Source of the DNA: Schistocerca nitens
Lineage: Eukaryota; Arthropoda; Insecta; Orthoptera; Acrididae
Reading direction: 5' to 3'
Assembly: GCF_023898315.1 (NCBI RefSeq)
Contig: NC_064625.1
Coordinates: 101,418,269-101,482,268 of the forward strand
Length of the DNA: 64,000 bases
Below, in pieces: positions 46,310 through 57,085 of this stretch. Made by a program: the position numbers and the translations under genes. A model generated the notes under the pieces. The model saw only the letters and a program-made list of their open reading frames with translations. It did not search any database and was not told the origin of the DNA. Each line of letters opens with the position of its first letter. The stretch's first letter is position 1.

Positions 46310-46503
46310 GCTCAAATGGCTCTGAGCACTATGGGACTCAACTGCTGAGGTCATTAGTCCCCTAGAACTTAGAACTAGTTAAACCTAACTAACCTAAGGA
46401 CATCACAAACATCCATGCCCGAGGCAGGATTCGAACCTGCGACCGTAGCGGTCTTGCGGTTCCAGACTGCAGCGCCTTTAACCGCACGGCCACTTCGGCC
46501 GGC
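46310..46503 (-). repeat. class-II-tRNA-type SINE, full length, inside Tc1 leader
   Basis: The minus strand starts gccggccgaagtggccgtgc and has B box gcaggttcgaatcctg and tail agtgctcagagcc. It is flanked by aagacaacaag at 46299-46309 and 46504-46514. It is the best preserved copy of the family seen at 7533 and 31284. Confidence 0.9.
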
Positions 46504-46552
46504 AAGACAACAAGAGTCGGGCGCAGTTGTTAGATCAGTTACTGCTGCCACA

Positions 46553-47591
46553 ATGGCAGGTTATCAAGATTTAAGTAAGTTTGAATGTGGTGTTATAGTT
46601 GGTGCACGAGTGATGGGACATAGCATCTCTGAGGTAGTAATGAAGTGGGGATTTTCCTGTATGACCATTTCAGGAGTGTATCGTGAATATCAGAAATCCG
46701 GTAAAACATCAAATCTCCGACATTGCTGCAGCAGGAAAAAGATCCTGCAAGAATGGGACCAATGAAAACTGAAGAGAATCGTTCAGCGTGACAGAAGTGC
46801 AACCCTTCCACAAACTGCTGCAGATTTCAATGCTGGGCCTTCAACAAGTGTCAGCGTGTGGACCATTCAATGAAACATCATTGATATGGGCTTCTGAAGC
46901 CGAAGACCTGCTCATGTAGGTTTGATGACAGCATGACACAAAGCTGTACACCTTGCCTGGCCTGTCAACACAGACATTGGACTGTTGATGGCTGCAAACG
47001 TGTTGCCTGGTCGGATGAGTCTTGTTTCAACTTGTATCGAGCAGATGGACATATACAGCCATGGAGACAACCTCGTGAATCCATGGACCCTACATGTCAG
47101 TAGGAGACTGTTCAAGCTGGAGGACACTCTGTAATGGTGTGGGCCGTGTGCAGAGTGAAATGGGACCCTTGATATGTCTAGATATGACTCTGACAGGTGA
47201 CACATACATAAGCATTGTGTCTGATCACCTGCATCCATTCATGTCTATTGTGCATTCCAACAGGCTTGGGCAATTCCAGCAGGACAATGTGACACCTCAC
47301 ACATCCAGAATTGCTACAGAGTGGTTCCAGGAATACCCTTCTGAGTTTAAACACTTCCAATGGCCAGTGAACTCCCCAGACATGAACATTATTGAGCTTA
47401 TCTGGGATGCCTTGCAACGTGCTGTTCAGAAGAGATCTCCACCCCCTCATACTCTTACGGATTTATGGACAGCCCTTCAGGATTCATGGTGTCATTTCCC
47501 TCCAGCATTACTTCAGACATTAGTAAGTCAAGTCCATACCACATCATGTTACGGCACTTCTGCATGCTCTCGGGGCCCTATGCAATATTAG
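46553..47591 (+). pseudogene. Tc1-like transposase pseudogene
   Basis: Starts MAGYQDLSKFECGVIVGARV, an HTH N-terminus, with the frame broken at about 46764. The first catalytic block in another frame reads VAWSDESCFNLYRADG. The open C-terminal part (47094-47591) has FQQDNVTPHTSRIATEWFQE (second Asp) and NSPDMNIIELIWDALQ (Glu). I count 36 residues between Asp and Glu, a spacing known for one Tc1 subgroup. All three catalytic residues are present, but several frameshifts and stops kill the protein. Confidence 0.85.
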
Positions 47592-47703
47592 CCACTTGTA
47601 CCAGTTTCCTTGGCTCTTCGGTGTATGTATATATGAAAGTTAGTATGAAGTTTTGACTACTATCCTGAAGAAGTGAAGTAACACAGTTAATCGTTTTTGG
47701 CTG

Positions 47704-48163
47704 TGTAGTGTCCTGCAATCAGCAGGAAAGAACTAACAGTCAACTTGAACACACTTTATTACAATTAAAGAAAGAAATGTCTTCTTGGCATACAATAAGT
47801 TTTAAATGCCGGGGGAGGAACAACTCTGTGGTAGTAAAACAGATAAGGAAACAAGACAACAAGTCAATGGAAGAGAATACTGACCAAAACTACTCTACAA
47901 AATACAACGTGCTACTAAAAGACTACGGTGAGTGAATACAAGGCTAGGAAGGCTAGGGATGGCATAAGTACTGGCCGGAACTGTTCCTGTCAATTGGTAA
48001 ACACTGTCACATGTTGTCTGGTGAAGTAGTTCTGTGTTTATTTGGGAAGTCTGTTACTGTTTCTGTCTGCTGATGATGTTTCTGTCCGCACTGCTGAAAG
48101 AGGTTTAGCAACACATCTTGTGTGTTGGTTCTATCAGCCCTCTAACAATAAGGGGCCACTACA
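47704..48163 (-). repeat. 3' LTR of gypsy copy B
   Basis: The plus strand reads tgtagtgtcctgcaatcagc through aataaggggccactaca. Compared with the other LTR it lacks about 85 bases between two copies of aacactg, a deletion probably caused by recombination between short direct repeats. Confidence 0.85.
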
Positions 48164-48479
48164 ACATGTCTTCCTCTGGGAAAAAAATGCACAGTACCAC
48201 GAAGGTCCATAGGAGTAGGTGCATCCTGGTTGACATTCATGGGTTCATGACCAGCAGGGGTGAGAGGCGGCTGAGGCAGAGGCGGAAGCGGAGGTTCCAC
48301 CACAGGGCAGTCGGCAATAGACACTGGCAGCTCCCCTGGGGCATTGTGGTCCACCAGATGGGGGTGGAGTTGGTTCAGGTGCCAGCGGGTGGTGAAACCG
48401 TCGGCCCACCGGAGAGACGCTATTTCCCAGCCACAGAGTTCGGTGATGATGGCAGGTGCCGAGCGCGCCCATGGATGAG

Positions 48480-51400
48480 AGAAAGTCTGCACCTAGACAT
48501 CCAGCTGAATGCTAAAGGAGTGTGTCAGTGTGCAGACGGGACAGTGAGAATCCATGGGAACCAGGACAGGTAAGATGGAGCAGAATAGTCGACCATGAAG
48601 TATTCTCCACTTGACCTTTACTGGCATGGGGGGTGGCGTGGTATGTAGCCAAGAAAAGAAGCATGGGTTCCTGCAGCAGGTGGTAGCTCAGCAGCTTATT
48701 GAGCTGGGTCTTTAATGTCCGCACAAAACATTCCGCCTGGCAATTTGATACAGGGTGAAACAGAGTGGTATGGATGAGGGAAATTCCATTTGCAGTACAG
48801 AATTGCTTAAACTCGGCCGAAGTAAACTGTGAACTGTTATCCATAACAATCTTTTTGGGGAGACCCTGGACAGCAAAGAGGTGCTGGAGAATTTTGATAG
48901 TCTCAGCAGCAGTGATGATCATCATGCAGGGGACATAAGGGTATCCCGACCCAGAATTGATCAGTATGAGCCACTGGGAACCATGAAATGGCCCTGCGAA
49001 ATTCCATGAAGGAGCAGCATCCAGCCATGAAAAACACTGGCTCAGGGGTGCTGCAGGCTGACACAAGGGAGGCACTGTCTTTATCTATACCTCACCAACA
49101 AAGGTGTTGGTGGGCCAGCTGTTTGGTGAGGACAATGCCCCAACATCCAGTGTGAGGAAGGTCAAGGACACAGTGGCAGAACGCATGTGGTATGACCACC
49201 TGGTGAACATTGGAATCATTATGCAAAAGGATAACACCACTGTGGAAAAAGAGACTGTGCCGATGAACGCAAAAGTGCTGGACCTTGGCACTGCGGATGC
49301 TACGATGGCTGGTTGGCCAACCTGCAGTAATTTGGTGGCAGAGAGTGTGCAGTGTCTGATCGTGGGCAGTGGCCCACTGGATGGCATCAGCATCCAATGG
49401 AAGCACGTCCAGAGCTATGCCCACATCTGGATCCACATGGAAACAAACCAAGGGGGAAGCGTAAAACTCACGGTTCGCCCCAGCAGGCAGCCGTGACACA
49501 AAATCGGTGACTGCAGTATCCAGATGAAGCAAAGAAACCAAAGGTTTGTGATCGGTCTGCAGCGTGAAATGATTACCATACACGAAATCATAGAACTTGG
49601 AAATCATAGAACTTTATCAGGGCAAAAACCAGTGCCAAAGCTTACTTTTCAATTTGACTATATTTGGTTTGGATGGGAAAACCACCGGCCTTTCGATGCC
49701 GTCGACCACTTGTTAGAAGACCGCACCCAGGCCATAGACCGAGGCATCAGTGGTGATGATGAGGGCCAGGTAAGGATCATAAGTGGCCAGACAAGGAGGG
49801 CGGGAGACCTCTGACTTGAGACGTGTGAAAGCCAGCTCACACACCGTGTCCCAAACCAAACACACACCCTTGAGCAATAACCCGGCGAAGGGCGCCAAAA
49901 TCTTGGCGGCGTGGGGTATAAAATGCCGATAATAGTTGACTTGACCAAGGATGGACTGCAGTAGCTTCACGTTGGTGGGAGGAGGCAAATTTTGAACCGC
50001 CTCGATGTATTCCTTAGAGGCGTGTAGGCTGCGGGCATCAATTGTGAACCCAAGTTAACTGACTTCTCGTGCAAAAATGTCACACTTTTCTTTCTGGCAA
50101 TGCAGGTTAGCCTCAGAAGAAACCTGTGACAGCTGGTCAAGCTTGTCCACGAGGTGCACCGCAGACGAGCCACTGACGATGACATTGTCCAGATAATTGG
50201 CCACCCCGGGCTGTTGTGTCTAGACAAGACAGTCGAGACACAAGGCGAGGAAGCCGAAAGGGCACGTGTCAACTCACGCAGGCTAGTTTAGGTCTGAAAC
50301 AGGATTCGTAATGAATGCTATAAAGAAAAGTACGTAGCTGCTAGAATACTTAACTTTATTCCATCATTTGTATACAGCATTCTTGATGATACAAGTGAGA
50401 CTCTATCTTGAAATGGTTAATGGCGCCTTGCTAGGTCGTAGCCATGGACTTAGCTGAAGGCTATTCTAACTGTCTCTTGGCAAATGAGAGAAAGGCTTCG
50501 TCAGTGTAGTCGCTAGCAACGTCGTCGTACAACTGGGCCGAGTGCTAGTACGTCTCTCTAGACCTGCCGTGTGGTGGCGCTCGGTCTGATCACTGACAGT
50601 GGTGACACGCGGGTCCGACATGTACTAATGGACCGCGGCCGATTTAAAGCTACCACCTAGCAAGTGTGGTGTCTGGCGGTGACACCACACGGGCACCTGA
50701 ATTGTGAGGCGTTCCAGATAACGTTGGAAAATGGCAGGGGCGCTGGCACTGCCAAATGGGAGGCGGTTGTACCGGAAAAGGCCACAAAGGGTATCGATGA
50801 CTACGATCTGCTGCAATTCCTCATCAGACGGCAGCTGCAAATAAGCATCGGGCAAATCAATTTTGGCGAAAACAGTCGAGCCTGTAAGACAGGTGAGTGT
50901 CATCCACTGATGGGACAAGATAGGCATCAATGACAGACTGAGAATTGACCGTGACTGTAAAATCACCACAGATGCGTAAAGCACCATTTGGCTTCTCGAC
51001 TATCGTGATAGGCATTGCCCAGAGACTGTGCACCATGGGAGAAAGGATGCCTTCATCCTGTAAGCGGCAAAGCTCCACCTGGAGCCTATCTCAGAGAGCA
51101 AAGGGGACTGGGCGGGCCTTAAGGAAATGAGGAATAGCAGAGGGAAGAAGCTTAACATGCCTGGTGAAACCCTTCGCCCCTGGCATCGAGGGTGAGAACA
51201 ACGTGTCATATTTTCTGAGCAACGGGGCAAGGAGGGTACCTGATGAGAGAATTGACACCGCTTGTACTGTGCCCTGCACTGATAAATCCAGATGACCAAT
51301 TTTGTCCACGGCCAGAAGATTAGTAGCTCCAAGGGATCTGACCACTAAAAACTGAGTGATGAAGGAACAACCGTTGTAAGAGATTTATGTGAGAAAAATG

Positions 51401-51720
51401 CCGTGGATGGATATGGAGTAATTACTGAAACTGCGCAAGGCATGAGTGTATGGGGATAAGGACAGTGAGCCCAAATGTTGGCATGTGGCACCATCCACAA
51501 TAGAGATGGATGATGCTGTATCAGTTTGGAATACCACTGGCATATGCATGACCTCCAAGGCAAAGAGAAAATGGGCACCCGGTTGGGGAATGATGGAGAA
51601 GACTTGGCTGTCAATGGAAGGCGAGGCTTCCAGGTCCTTAGGTGATGATTCATGATGAGCCTGTGTGTGTTCAGGAAGTGTGGCATTGACACAATGTTTT
51701 TGTGAAGACTGACACACCTC
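48480..51720 (-). pseudogene. gypsy pol pseudogene
   Basis: Protease near 51.55 kb: VVFQTDTASSISIVDGATCQ (DTGS changed to DTAS). RT: LCRLQDEGILSPMVHSLWAM and VEKPNGALRICGDF, then KIDLPDAYLQLPSDEELQQI and LPFGSASAPAIFQRYL. It is broken by a solo LTR and continues NYLDNVIVSG, where active copies have YLDD. RNase H: ALIITTDASVYGLGAVF and TLQTDHKPLVSLLH. Integrase: an HHCC-like region near 49.2 kb, then LILINSGSGYPYV (normally Asp), KKIVMDNSSQFTSAEF and FHPVSNCQAECFVRTLK, giving N-D-E instead of D-D-E. Multiple frame breaks. Confidence 0.88.
50212..50689 (-). mobile_element. solo LTR inserted in the gypsy RT, TSD cgggc
   Basis: 478 bp with TG...CA ends: plus strand tgttgtgtctagacaagaca at the left and ctggcggtgacaccaca at the right. 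It is flanked by cgggc at 50207-50211 and 50690-50694. I recognise its minus-strand start, TGTGGTGTCACCGCCAGACA, as a very common Schistocerca gypsy LTR. The RT frame resumes on the other side. Confidence 0.92.
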
Positions 51721-52105
51721 AGTGATACGTCCTACTTGGCTGCAAGCCGTGCATCTTGCTCGCCAGTGGGTACACTCCGACCATTGGTGAGTCTGGAAAT
51801 AGTCTGGACAGGATTTTCATCATGGATCCCATGTTCCAGTAAAGTTGTTCCAACCGTTTGACATAATTTGACCATGGTTCGACAGACCTATCAAAAACCG
51901 GAAACGTCGGTGTAGCCAAATGCATCGGGTTCAATTTACCTGCGACGGAATGGACCCTGTGGGCTACTTCTTGCAAAGCTGGTGAGCGAGACCAAATTTC
52001 TGAATGATTGAGTGTTGCCTGTATCTGCTGCAGAGTTTCCACAAAGGACGTTAGAAGCTCCTCAGAGGAGGACATTCTGTTCGAAAATGAAAGTTTTATC
52101 TTCAT
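51719..52105 (-). pseudogene. gypsy gag remnant
   Basis: Starts at the ATG 11 bases inside the LTR boundary (MKIKLSFSNRMSSSEELLTS). It reads through SFVETLQQIQATLNHSEIWS and PVFDRSVEPWSNYVKRLEQL, and stops near 51719 just before the protease. It is too short for a full gag, so an internal deletion has removed the nucleocapsid part. The sequence between the LTR end and the ATG, GTTATTGGCGATGAAG, may be the primer-binding site. Confidence 0.7.
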
Positions 52106-52115
52106 CGCCAATAAC

Positions 52116-54378
52116 TGTAGTGTCCTGTGGTCGGCAGGAAAGAACTCACAGTCCATTTTAACACACTTTATTACAATTAAAGAAAAAAAAAAAAAAAAAA
52201 ACGCCTTCTTGGTATACAATAAGTTTTAAACCCGGAACAAACAAAAACAAAACCACAACCCTGTGGTAACAAAACAGATAAGAAAAGAAGACATGGAAGA
52301 AATACTAAACAAAAATACTCTACAAAATAAAACGTGCTTCTACAAGACTACTGCTGTAAGATGGCAAGAACTATGCCCCTTATATGAAGTCATTAAAGAT
52401 CACCTAACTCACGTTGAGAGAACAGTGGGGCTGAACAAAAATGACTGACAAGGCACAATGCATCTTGTAGAGGGTATAGTATGGACGTAGTGAAATAATT
52501 AATGTCGGGTGATGGTTTTAAAGTAATTCACACGACATGAAAACTTTGTGGAAACGCGTTGATTTACTGGAGGCTAGTTTATCCCAGGGAAGTACTCAGA
52601 ATTGACTGTGGCCACTGGGGGAGCGGCGAAGGGAAGCGACAATAAGCAGCTTAGGGCGGCTCAAGCTCTGAGAAAGCAGTAACGGGGTGTGGCCTCCAGC
52701 CATTTTAAGATGAGTGACAGTGAGTGGGTGGTTGACCCAATGCTGGTGTACTGGTAAGCAGACGGAGAACTTGTACGCCTGTTGATAAATGTCCGACATT
52801 CTGTTTTCAGTGAAACATGTGAGAAAGCCGCGCAAAGCTACGGTGGAGCGGTCAACAGAGGTCAAAATATGCGTGTTCGTGACTAGCAACTTCACGCTGA
52901 ATTCACGGTCCACAGAGTCTGAAGTAAATCAGGTGAAGAGTGACAGAATGAAATACGCCTGCCTCCGATGGGAACGTAGGACCAAGGAATTTGAAGTACT
53001 CTCCTGGGAGTCAGAATTTCGAAAGAATTGGTGTTTGTGCAGACACTAAACTTGATGGGTGGCCTGGGAGGAGCTAAATAGCAGAAGTTGAGAGGAAGGG
53101 AAATTTTGTAGGAATTTGTTCACTTCCCAGAGCAGGCATTGGTCAGCGCTGGGAAGCAGCACATAATTAACGTGACTTGCGCTGCAATTGGCGTAAGTGA
53201 TTTTGCTGGACGGGAAACCGAGGTGAAGAGCAGACTGTGAGAACTCTCTGTAGGGTCTTCCATTCCCAGCTTGCCTAGAGTGCAGACATGGCTTTCTTTA
53301 CTCAGCTTGCCTGAGAAAGAGTGAGCATCTCTGCAGTTTAGGACATAGCAAATGGAATGATTGAGCTTGGAGATAGGAAGTTTTGGTTCAGCTATGTACT
53401 GAGCAAGATAGCTAGGAGTGAATAGACGAGCGCAGCCTTGCAGCACCACGAGGTCAGCCAACGTCCGAGCAATGACACCGCTCCGCCACGCTGAATTCAA
53501 TGATATTGCGTCCACTCTGGCCACTGATTAATTTGTTGGATCATGTCAGCAAAGTTTCCACAATGGTTTCATGGGACGCGTATTGTAGAATTCTTCTCGC
53601 ACTTCGCATTACGCCTGGGTCAGTTGATAGGAATTACTTTTGATTTATCATGCTTTACTCCACGCAAACGCAATTTATTACCGCTGCCTGTTAGGAGAGT
53701 CATGTAATGTGATGATTGAAGGTCGTGAGTTAAAATAATTCTGTGCTAATCAACTGCATCTGTTTTCAATCAAGTAGTTGAAATCCCAAGTCATTTTCTT
53801 AATTAATTTTATGTTCAACATTTGCATCTGGTGTTTAATAGCTGAATATAACATCAATGTGCACCTCTTTTTAATTAAAGGGGGTCAATTCTGAATCAAT
53901 TAATGTGAACACTGCCACCACAGTTCAATCAGGAGTCACAGGGCCTTATTATTTTCTTTGCGTTATCCAACATTGTGGCAGTTTTGCACTCTCTGTTGAT
54001 CTGTTAGTCAATTACCTGGGGTGAACACACACCAAAACCAGATAAGTGACAGGTGGGGTGTTACACTGCGAATGAAGGCTAGGGCTGGCGTAAGAACTGG
54101 CCGGAGCTGTTCCTAGTGGTTGGTAAACACTGCCAGTCTGATGGTCTAGGCGTGCTTATAAAGCCAGGTTGGCGAAGTGCTACAGCGGTCATATGAGTTC
54201 CGATTGGTGGAACACTGTCACATGTTGTCTGGCGAAGTAGTTCCATGTTTATTTGGAAAGTCTGTTACTGTTTCTGTCCGCTGGCGATGTCTCTCTCCAC
54301 ACATCTGAAAGGAGTTTAGCAACATCATCTTGCATGTCGGTTCTGCGGGCACTCTAACAATAAGGGGCAGTTACCACA
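52116..54378 (-). repeat. 5' LTR of gypsy copy B, split by a 1.7-kb insertion
   Basis: Two parts, 52116-52354 and 54066-54378, align with the left LTR in the same order. A long A run at 52182-52200 is absent from the other LTR. Confidence 0.85.
52355..54065. mobile_element. large solo-LTR-like insertion (1711 bp)
   Basis: Begins tgtaagatggcaagaact and ends ggtggggtgttaca, so it has TG...CA ends with a 5-bp inverted TGTAA/TTACA. It is flanked by ctgc (actgc if the junction base is shared) at 52350-52354 and 54065-54069. The gypsy LTR resumes precisely on each side. I see no coding motif. The long minus frame at 53120-53524 has none. The size and ends fit a solo LTR of a large LTR element; the family is unknown. 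Confidence 0.75.
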
Positions 54379-54744
54379 GTCCATTTGCAGGTTATAACAT
54401 GGCAGAACCGGATGACAATTGAACTTTAGATAAAACCGACATTATGATACCACTGTTGCATGCCCATTGTGAACAATAATTAACTTTATTTACTTGTATA
54501 TCAATTACTGTATCTACACTAATTTATTTTGCATCTCATATATAAGTATTTTTTAATCATACAGTTTGTACAATTACATAATTAGTTGATTATTAAATAT
54601 TCTCACTATTGTCAATATGTCAACATTTATAGCACTGAAGCGTAACAGACTTCTATAGCAAAAGTAACTGTCTCTCTGTAACACAAAGTATGAAATTTCT
54701 TATGGTTGGGGTAGACAATCATGCAGAATTTTCTAAAGGATGTA
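54379..54744. other. no recognisable gene
   Basis: AT-rich spacer between the gypsy element and an RTE-like LINE. Confidence 0.5.
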
Positions 54745-54928
54745 ATAGATGCTGAAGGAGGGAAGAGCTACTCTACAAGCGAGACTATACCACTTAATCT
54801 GCTTAATTTGGAAGAAGCAAAGGATCCCAGAAGAATGGAAGGAGTCTGTTACCTGCCCTACACTAAAGAAAGGAGATCCAATGAGATGTAGCAACTATAG
54901 AGGAAGCACACTACTATGTACAGCTTAT

Positions 54929-55143
54929 CCTTTCTTTCAGAAGTGCTAGTTCTGCAAGGTTTGCAGGAGAGCTCCTGTACAGTTTGGAAGGTAGGAGACA
55001 AGGTACTGGCAGAAGTAGAGCTGTGAGGATGGGGCATGAGTCGTGTTTGGGTAGCTCTGTTGGTAGAGCACTTGCCTGCGAAAGGCAAAGGTCCCGAGTT
55101 CGAGTCTCGGACTGGCACACAGTTTTAATCTGCCAGGAAGTTT
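54929..55143 (+). repeat. tRNA-derived SINE inserted in LINE RT, 8-bp TSD
   Basis: Head gggtagctctgttggtagag (A box), B box gagttcgagtctcgg, tail gttttaatctgccaggaagt. Flanked by cagcttat at 54921-54928 and 55144-55151. Removing it restores the RT reading T-A-Y-K-F-L. The anticodon arm lacks U33, so the head is not a working tRNA. Confidence 0.88.
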
Positions 55144-55599
55144 CAGCTTATAAGTTCTTGAGCATGTTGTTACTGAAGTGACTAATACCACATGTCGAGA
55201 AAGTACTGGGAGTCCAACAAGCAGGTTTGAGAAAGGGAAAGTCAACTGTAGACCATTTACATACAATATGGCAAGTGCTAGCAAAGAGCTGGGAATTCCG
55301 CAAAAATATTCACTGCCTTTTTGTGGACTTCCAAAAGGAATATGATAGTATGAATAGACAAGCAATATGGCAAGAACTCGAAAGGGCTCAAGTTCCCAGA
55401 AAACTCATAAAACTGACACAGATATGCACCCAGGAGACAACATGCATGGTGACAGTAAATGGAAACACATCAAAGAAGTTCAAGGTGAGGACTGGAGTGT
55501 GACAAGGAGACTGCCTCTCTCCTCTTCTGTTTAACCTGGTACTGGAGAGAGCCTTGAGAAAGGTAGCCAGCCTAGAGACAGGAATACAGCTGGACAGGG

Positions 55600-55795
55600 G
55601 GGAGGGGGGGGGGGTGTACCTCTAAATAATGTAGTTGCATGTGTAGAACTAAAAATTTCAGTAATATTAATATTAGCACAATTCATACATGTATATTACT
55701 TGTAATCTGACTTGTTCCACATCATATTGATAAAATAATCATAAAAATGATCTGCAGAACAGGACATAACTAAACTAAACTAAACACCCTGGCCT
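55600..55795 (+). repeat. 5'-truncated LINE 3' end inserted in LINE RT
   Basis: After a G tract, it holds ctgacttgttccacatcata, then tctgcagaacaggacataac, and ends in ctaaactaaactaaac, the 3' UTR and tail type of a CR1/jockey-like LINE. It separates L-E-T-G-I-Q-L-D from the V-D-D-V-V block. Confidence 0.75.
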
Positions 55796-56584
55796 AAGTG
55801 GATGATGTAGTGTTAATAGCAGAGAAAGAGCTACCTGGTTCAGATGACAAGAACATTAATGGAAGAGGCAATGAGAGCAGACCTGAAGTTGAATATGGAT
55901 AAGACAAAATACCTCATAGTTAGCAGAGAAAATGATGACAGACCCTTGAATACAGAGGACAAAGTCTTTGAAACGGTACAGGACTTTAAATATCTTGGGG
56001 CTATACTCAATGAAAGGAATGAGATAGACCAGGAAATTACTACATGAATAGAAGCAGGAAACAGATCAAGGTTTGCTCTGGGAAAGCTGTTAAAGTCCTG
56101 GCTTCTATCAAGATCCTCAAAGACAAGATCTACAAGACAATAATACAACCTGTAGTCTTATATGGAGCAGAGACCTGGACCATCACCCAAAAGATGGAAA
56201 GAAAACTCCTAACATTTGAAAATGCCATACTCAGACAGATTTTTGGGCCAGTGAAGGATGGAGGTGAATGGAGGAAAAGAAAGAAGTGTAAATTGCAGGA
56301 GCTATTCAAGTTAATGGACATCGTGACAGTGATCAAAGAAAGATGGATGAAGTGGCATGGACACGTAATGTGTCGAGAAGGTCAGATCATCAGGCAGGTA
56401 GTGGAGGAAGATATTATGGGCAAAAGACCACAGGGAAGACCAAGACTCTGATGGATTATGCTGGGGCTGTCTGAAGAAGAATACATGGACTGAGGACACT
56501 TGAGGAGGATAATTGGTGAGGCCAAAGACAGACTGCGGTTTGTGTGGCCAACACAGTAAGCAAGTAAGTAAGTGTCATATTTGT

Positions 56585-57085
56585 CACTAACTGAAGAAAT
56601 TATTTAGTTTGCAACTGCAATTTCAGCCTTGGGCCATTATGAAGTGGTAATGTAAAATATTCTAGTTCAGCACATGTTGGACTTTAAAATTCTCTACATG
56701 TCATCACCAGAACAGAGCCTCTTCACTGTATGAATACAGTAACAAGTGTGAACCTCTGTACATCATGAAATGATGTAAATTATGTGAACTGTTACAGTGA
56801 TAACATTTTTAGCACAAATTGTAGTAAATCCATGTGGAAATTGCATTAAAGCATAAATTTTCAGCAATTTGTACTAAGGGTGTTGTCATTGATAACATTT
56901 CACATAATTTATATCATTTCATAGTGTACAGAGCTTCACACTTGTTTGATGTCCCTGTATACCTATAGTGAAAAGACTCAACTCTGACAATGATTTTAAA
57001 GTCTGAAATACGCTGAATCAAAGTCTTTTTGCAGTACCACTTGATAATGGAGGTTGTGCAATAAATAATTTCTAAAGTCAACAAT
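56585..57085. repeat. fold-back MITE-like element
   Basis: Two inverted arms of about 210-225 bp (left 56585-56812, right about 56880-57085) surround a spacer of about 65 bp. Matching blocks include gaagaaattattta, ggactttaaaat, aacaagtgtgaa, ctctgtaca and atgaaatgatgtaaattatgtgaa with their complements on the right. There is no coding capacity. It was probably mobilised by a DNA transposase; the family is unknown. Confidence 0.7.

Larger units (their letters stand above)
46202..47623 (+). mobile_element. Tc1-like transposon (DD36E spacing) with SINE insertion
   Basis: Terminal inverted repeats of about 27 bp (cactgaagtcccaaacaaac at the left, caccgaagagccaaggaaac at the right on the minus strand), each next to TA (46200-46201 and 47624-47625). 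It carries a transposase pseudogene, with a SINE in its 5' leader. Without the SINE it would be about 1.2 kb. Confidence 0.9.
47704..54378 (-). mobile_element. Ty3/gypsy LTR retrotransposon (copy B) carrying two nested LTR insertions
   Basis: Left LTR 47704-48163 and right LTR 52116-54378 match closely, the latter once its 1.7-kb insertion is removed. Internal sequence on the minus strand holds gag, protease, RT, RNase H and integrase in order. A solo LTR sits in RT and a larger LTR-like unit in the 5' LTR. I could not see a clear target duplication for the whole element. It lies upstream of the tubulin exons, in the large unseen intron. Confidence 0.9.
54745..56575 (+). pseudogene. RTE-like LINE RT broken by a SINE and a LINE tail
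   Basis: Fingers: ICLIWKKQRIPEEWKESV, then SNYRGSTLLCTAY. A SINE follows, and the frame resumes exactly as KFLEHVVTEVTNTT. Palm: KSTVDHLHTIWQVLAKSWEF, LFVDFQKEYDSM (motif A Asp present), KFKVRTGV, a stop, QGDCLSPLLFNLVLE. After a second insertion come VDDVVLIAEKE (catalytic Asp pair; the preceding Tyr codon is a stop), KYLGAILNE, VVLYGAETWT, NAILRQIFGP and MKWHGHVMCREG. A short agcaagtaagtaagtg tail ends it. Despite the insertions most motifs are legible. Confidence 0.88.

Noticed and set aside
46420-46503. Possible Leu/Ser-type tRNA gene on the minus strand
   Set aside because: It is the head of a full-length SINE flanked by an 11-bp target duplication.
49104-49496. 130-codon plus-strand open frame
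   Set aside because: It is the antisense shadow of the gypsy integrase region.
53120-53524. 134-codon open frame on the minus strand
   Set aside because: No recognisable motif; it lies inside the 1.7-kb LTR-like insertion and looks like chance openness in GC-richer sequence.
55049-55122. Possible tRNA gene
   Set aside because: It has A and B boxes, but U33 is missing, there is no clean acceptor stem, and it is the head of a SINE with tail and target duplication.
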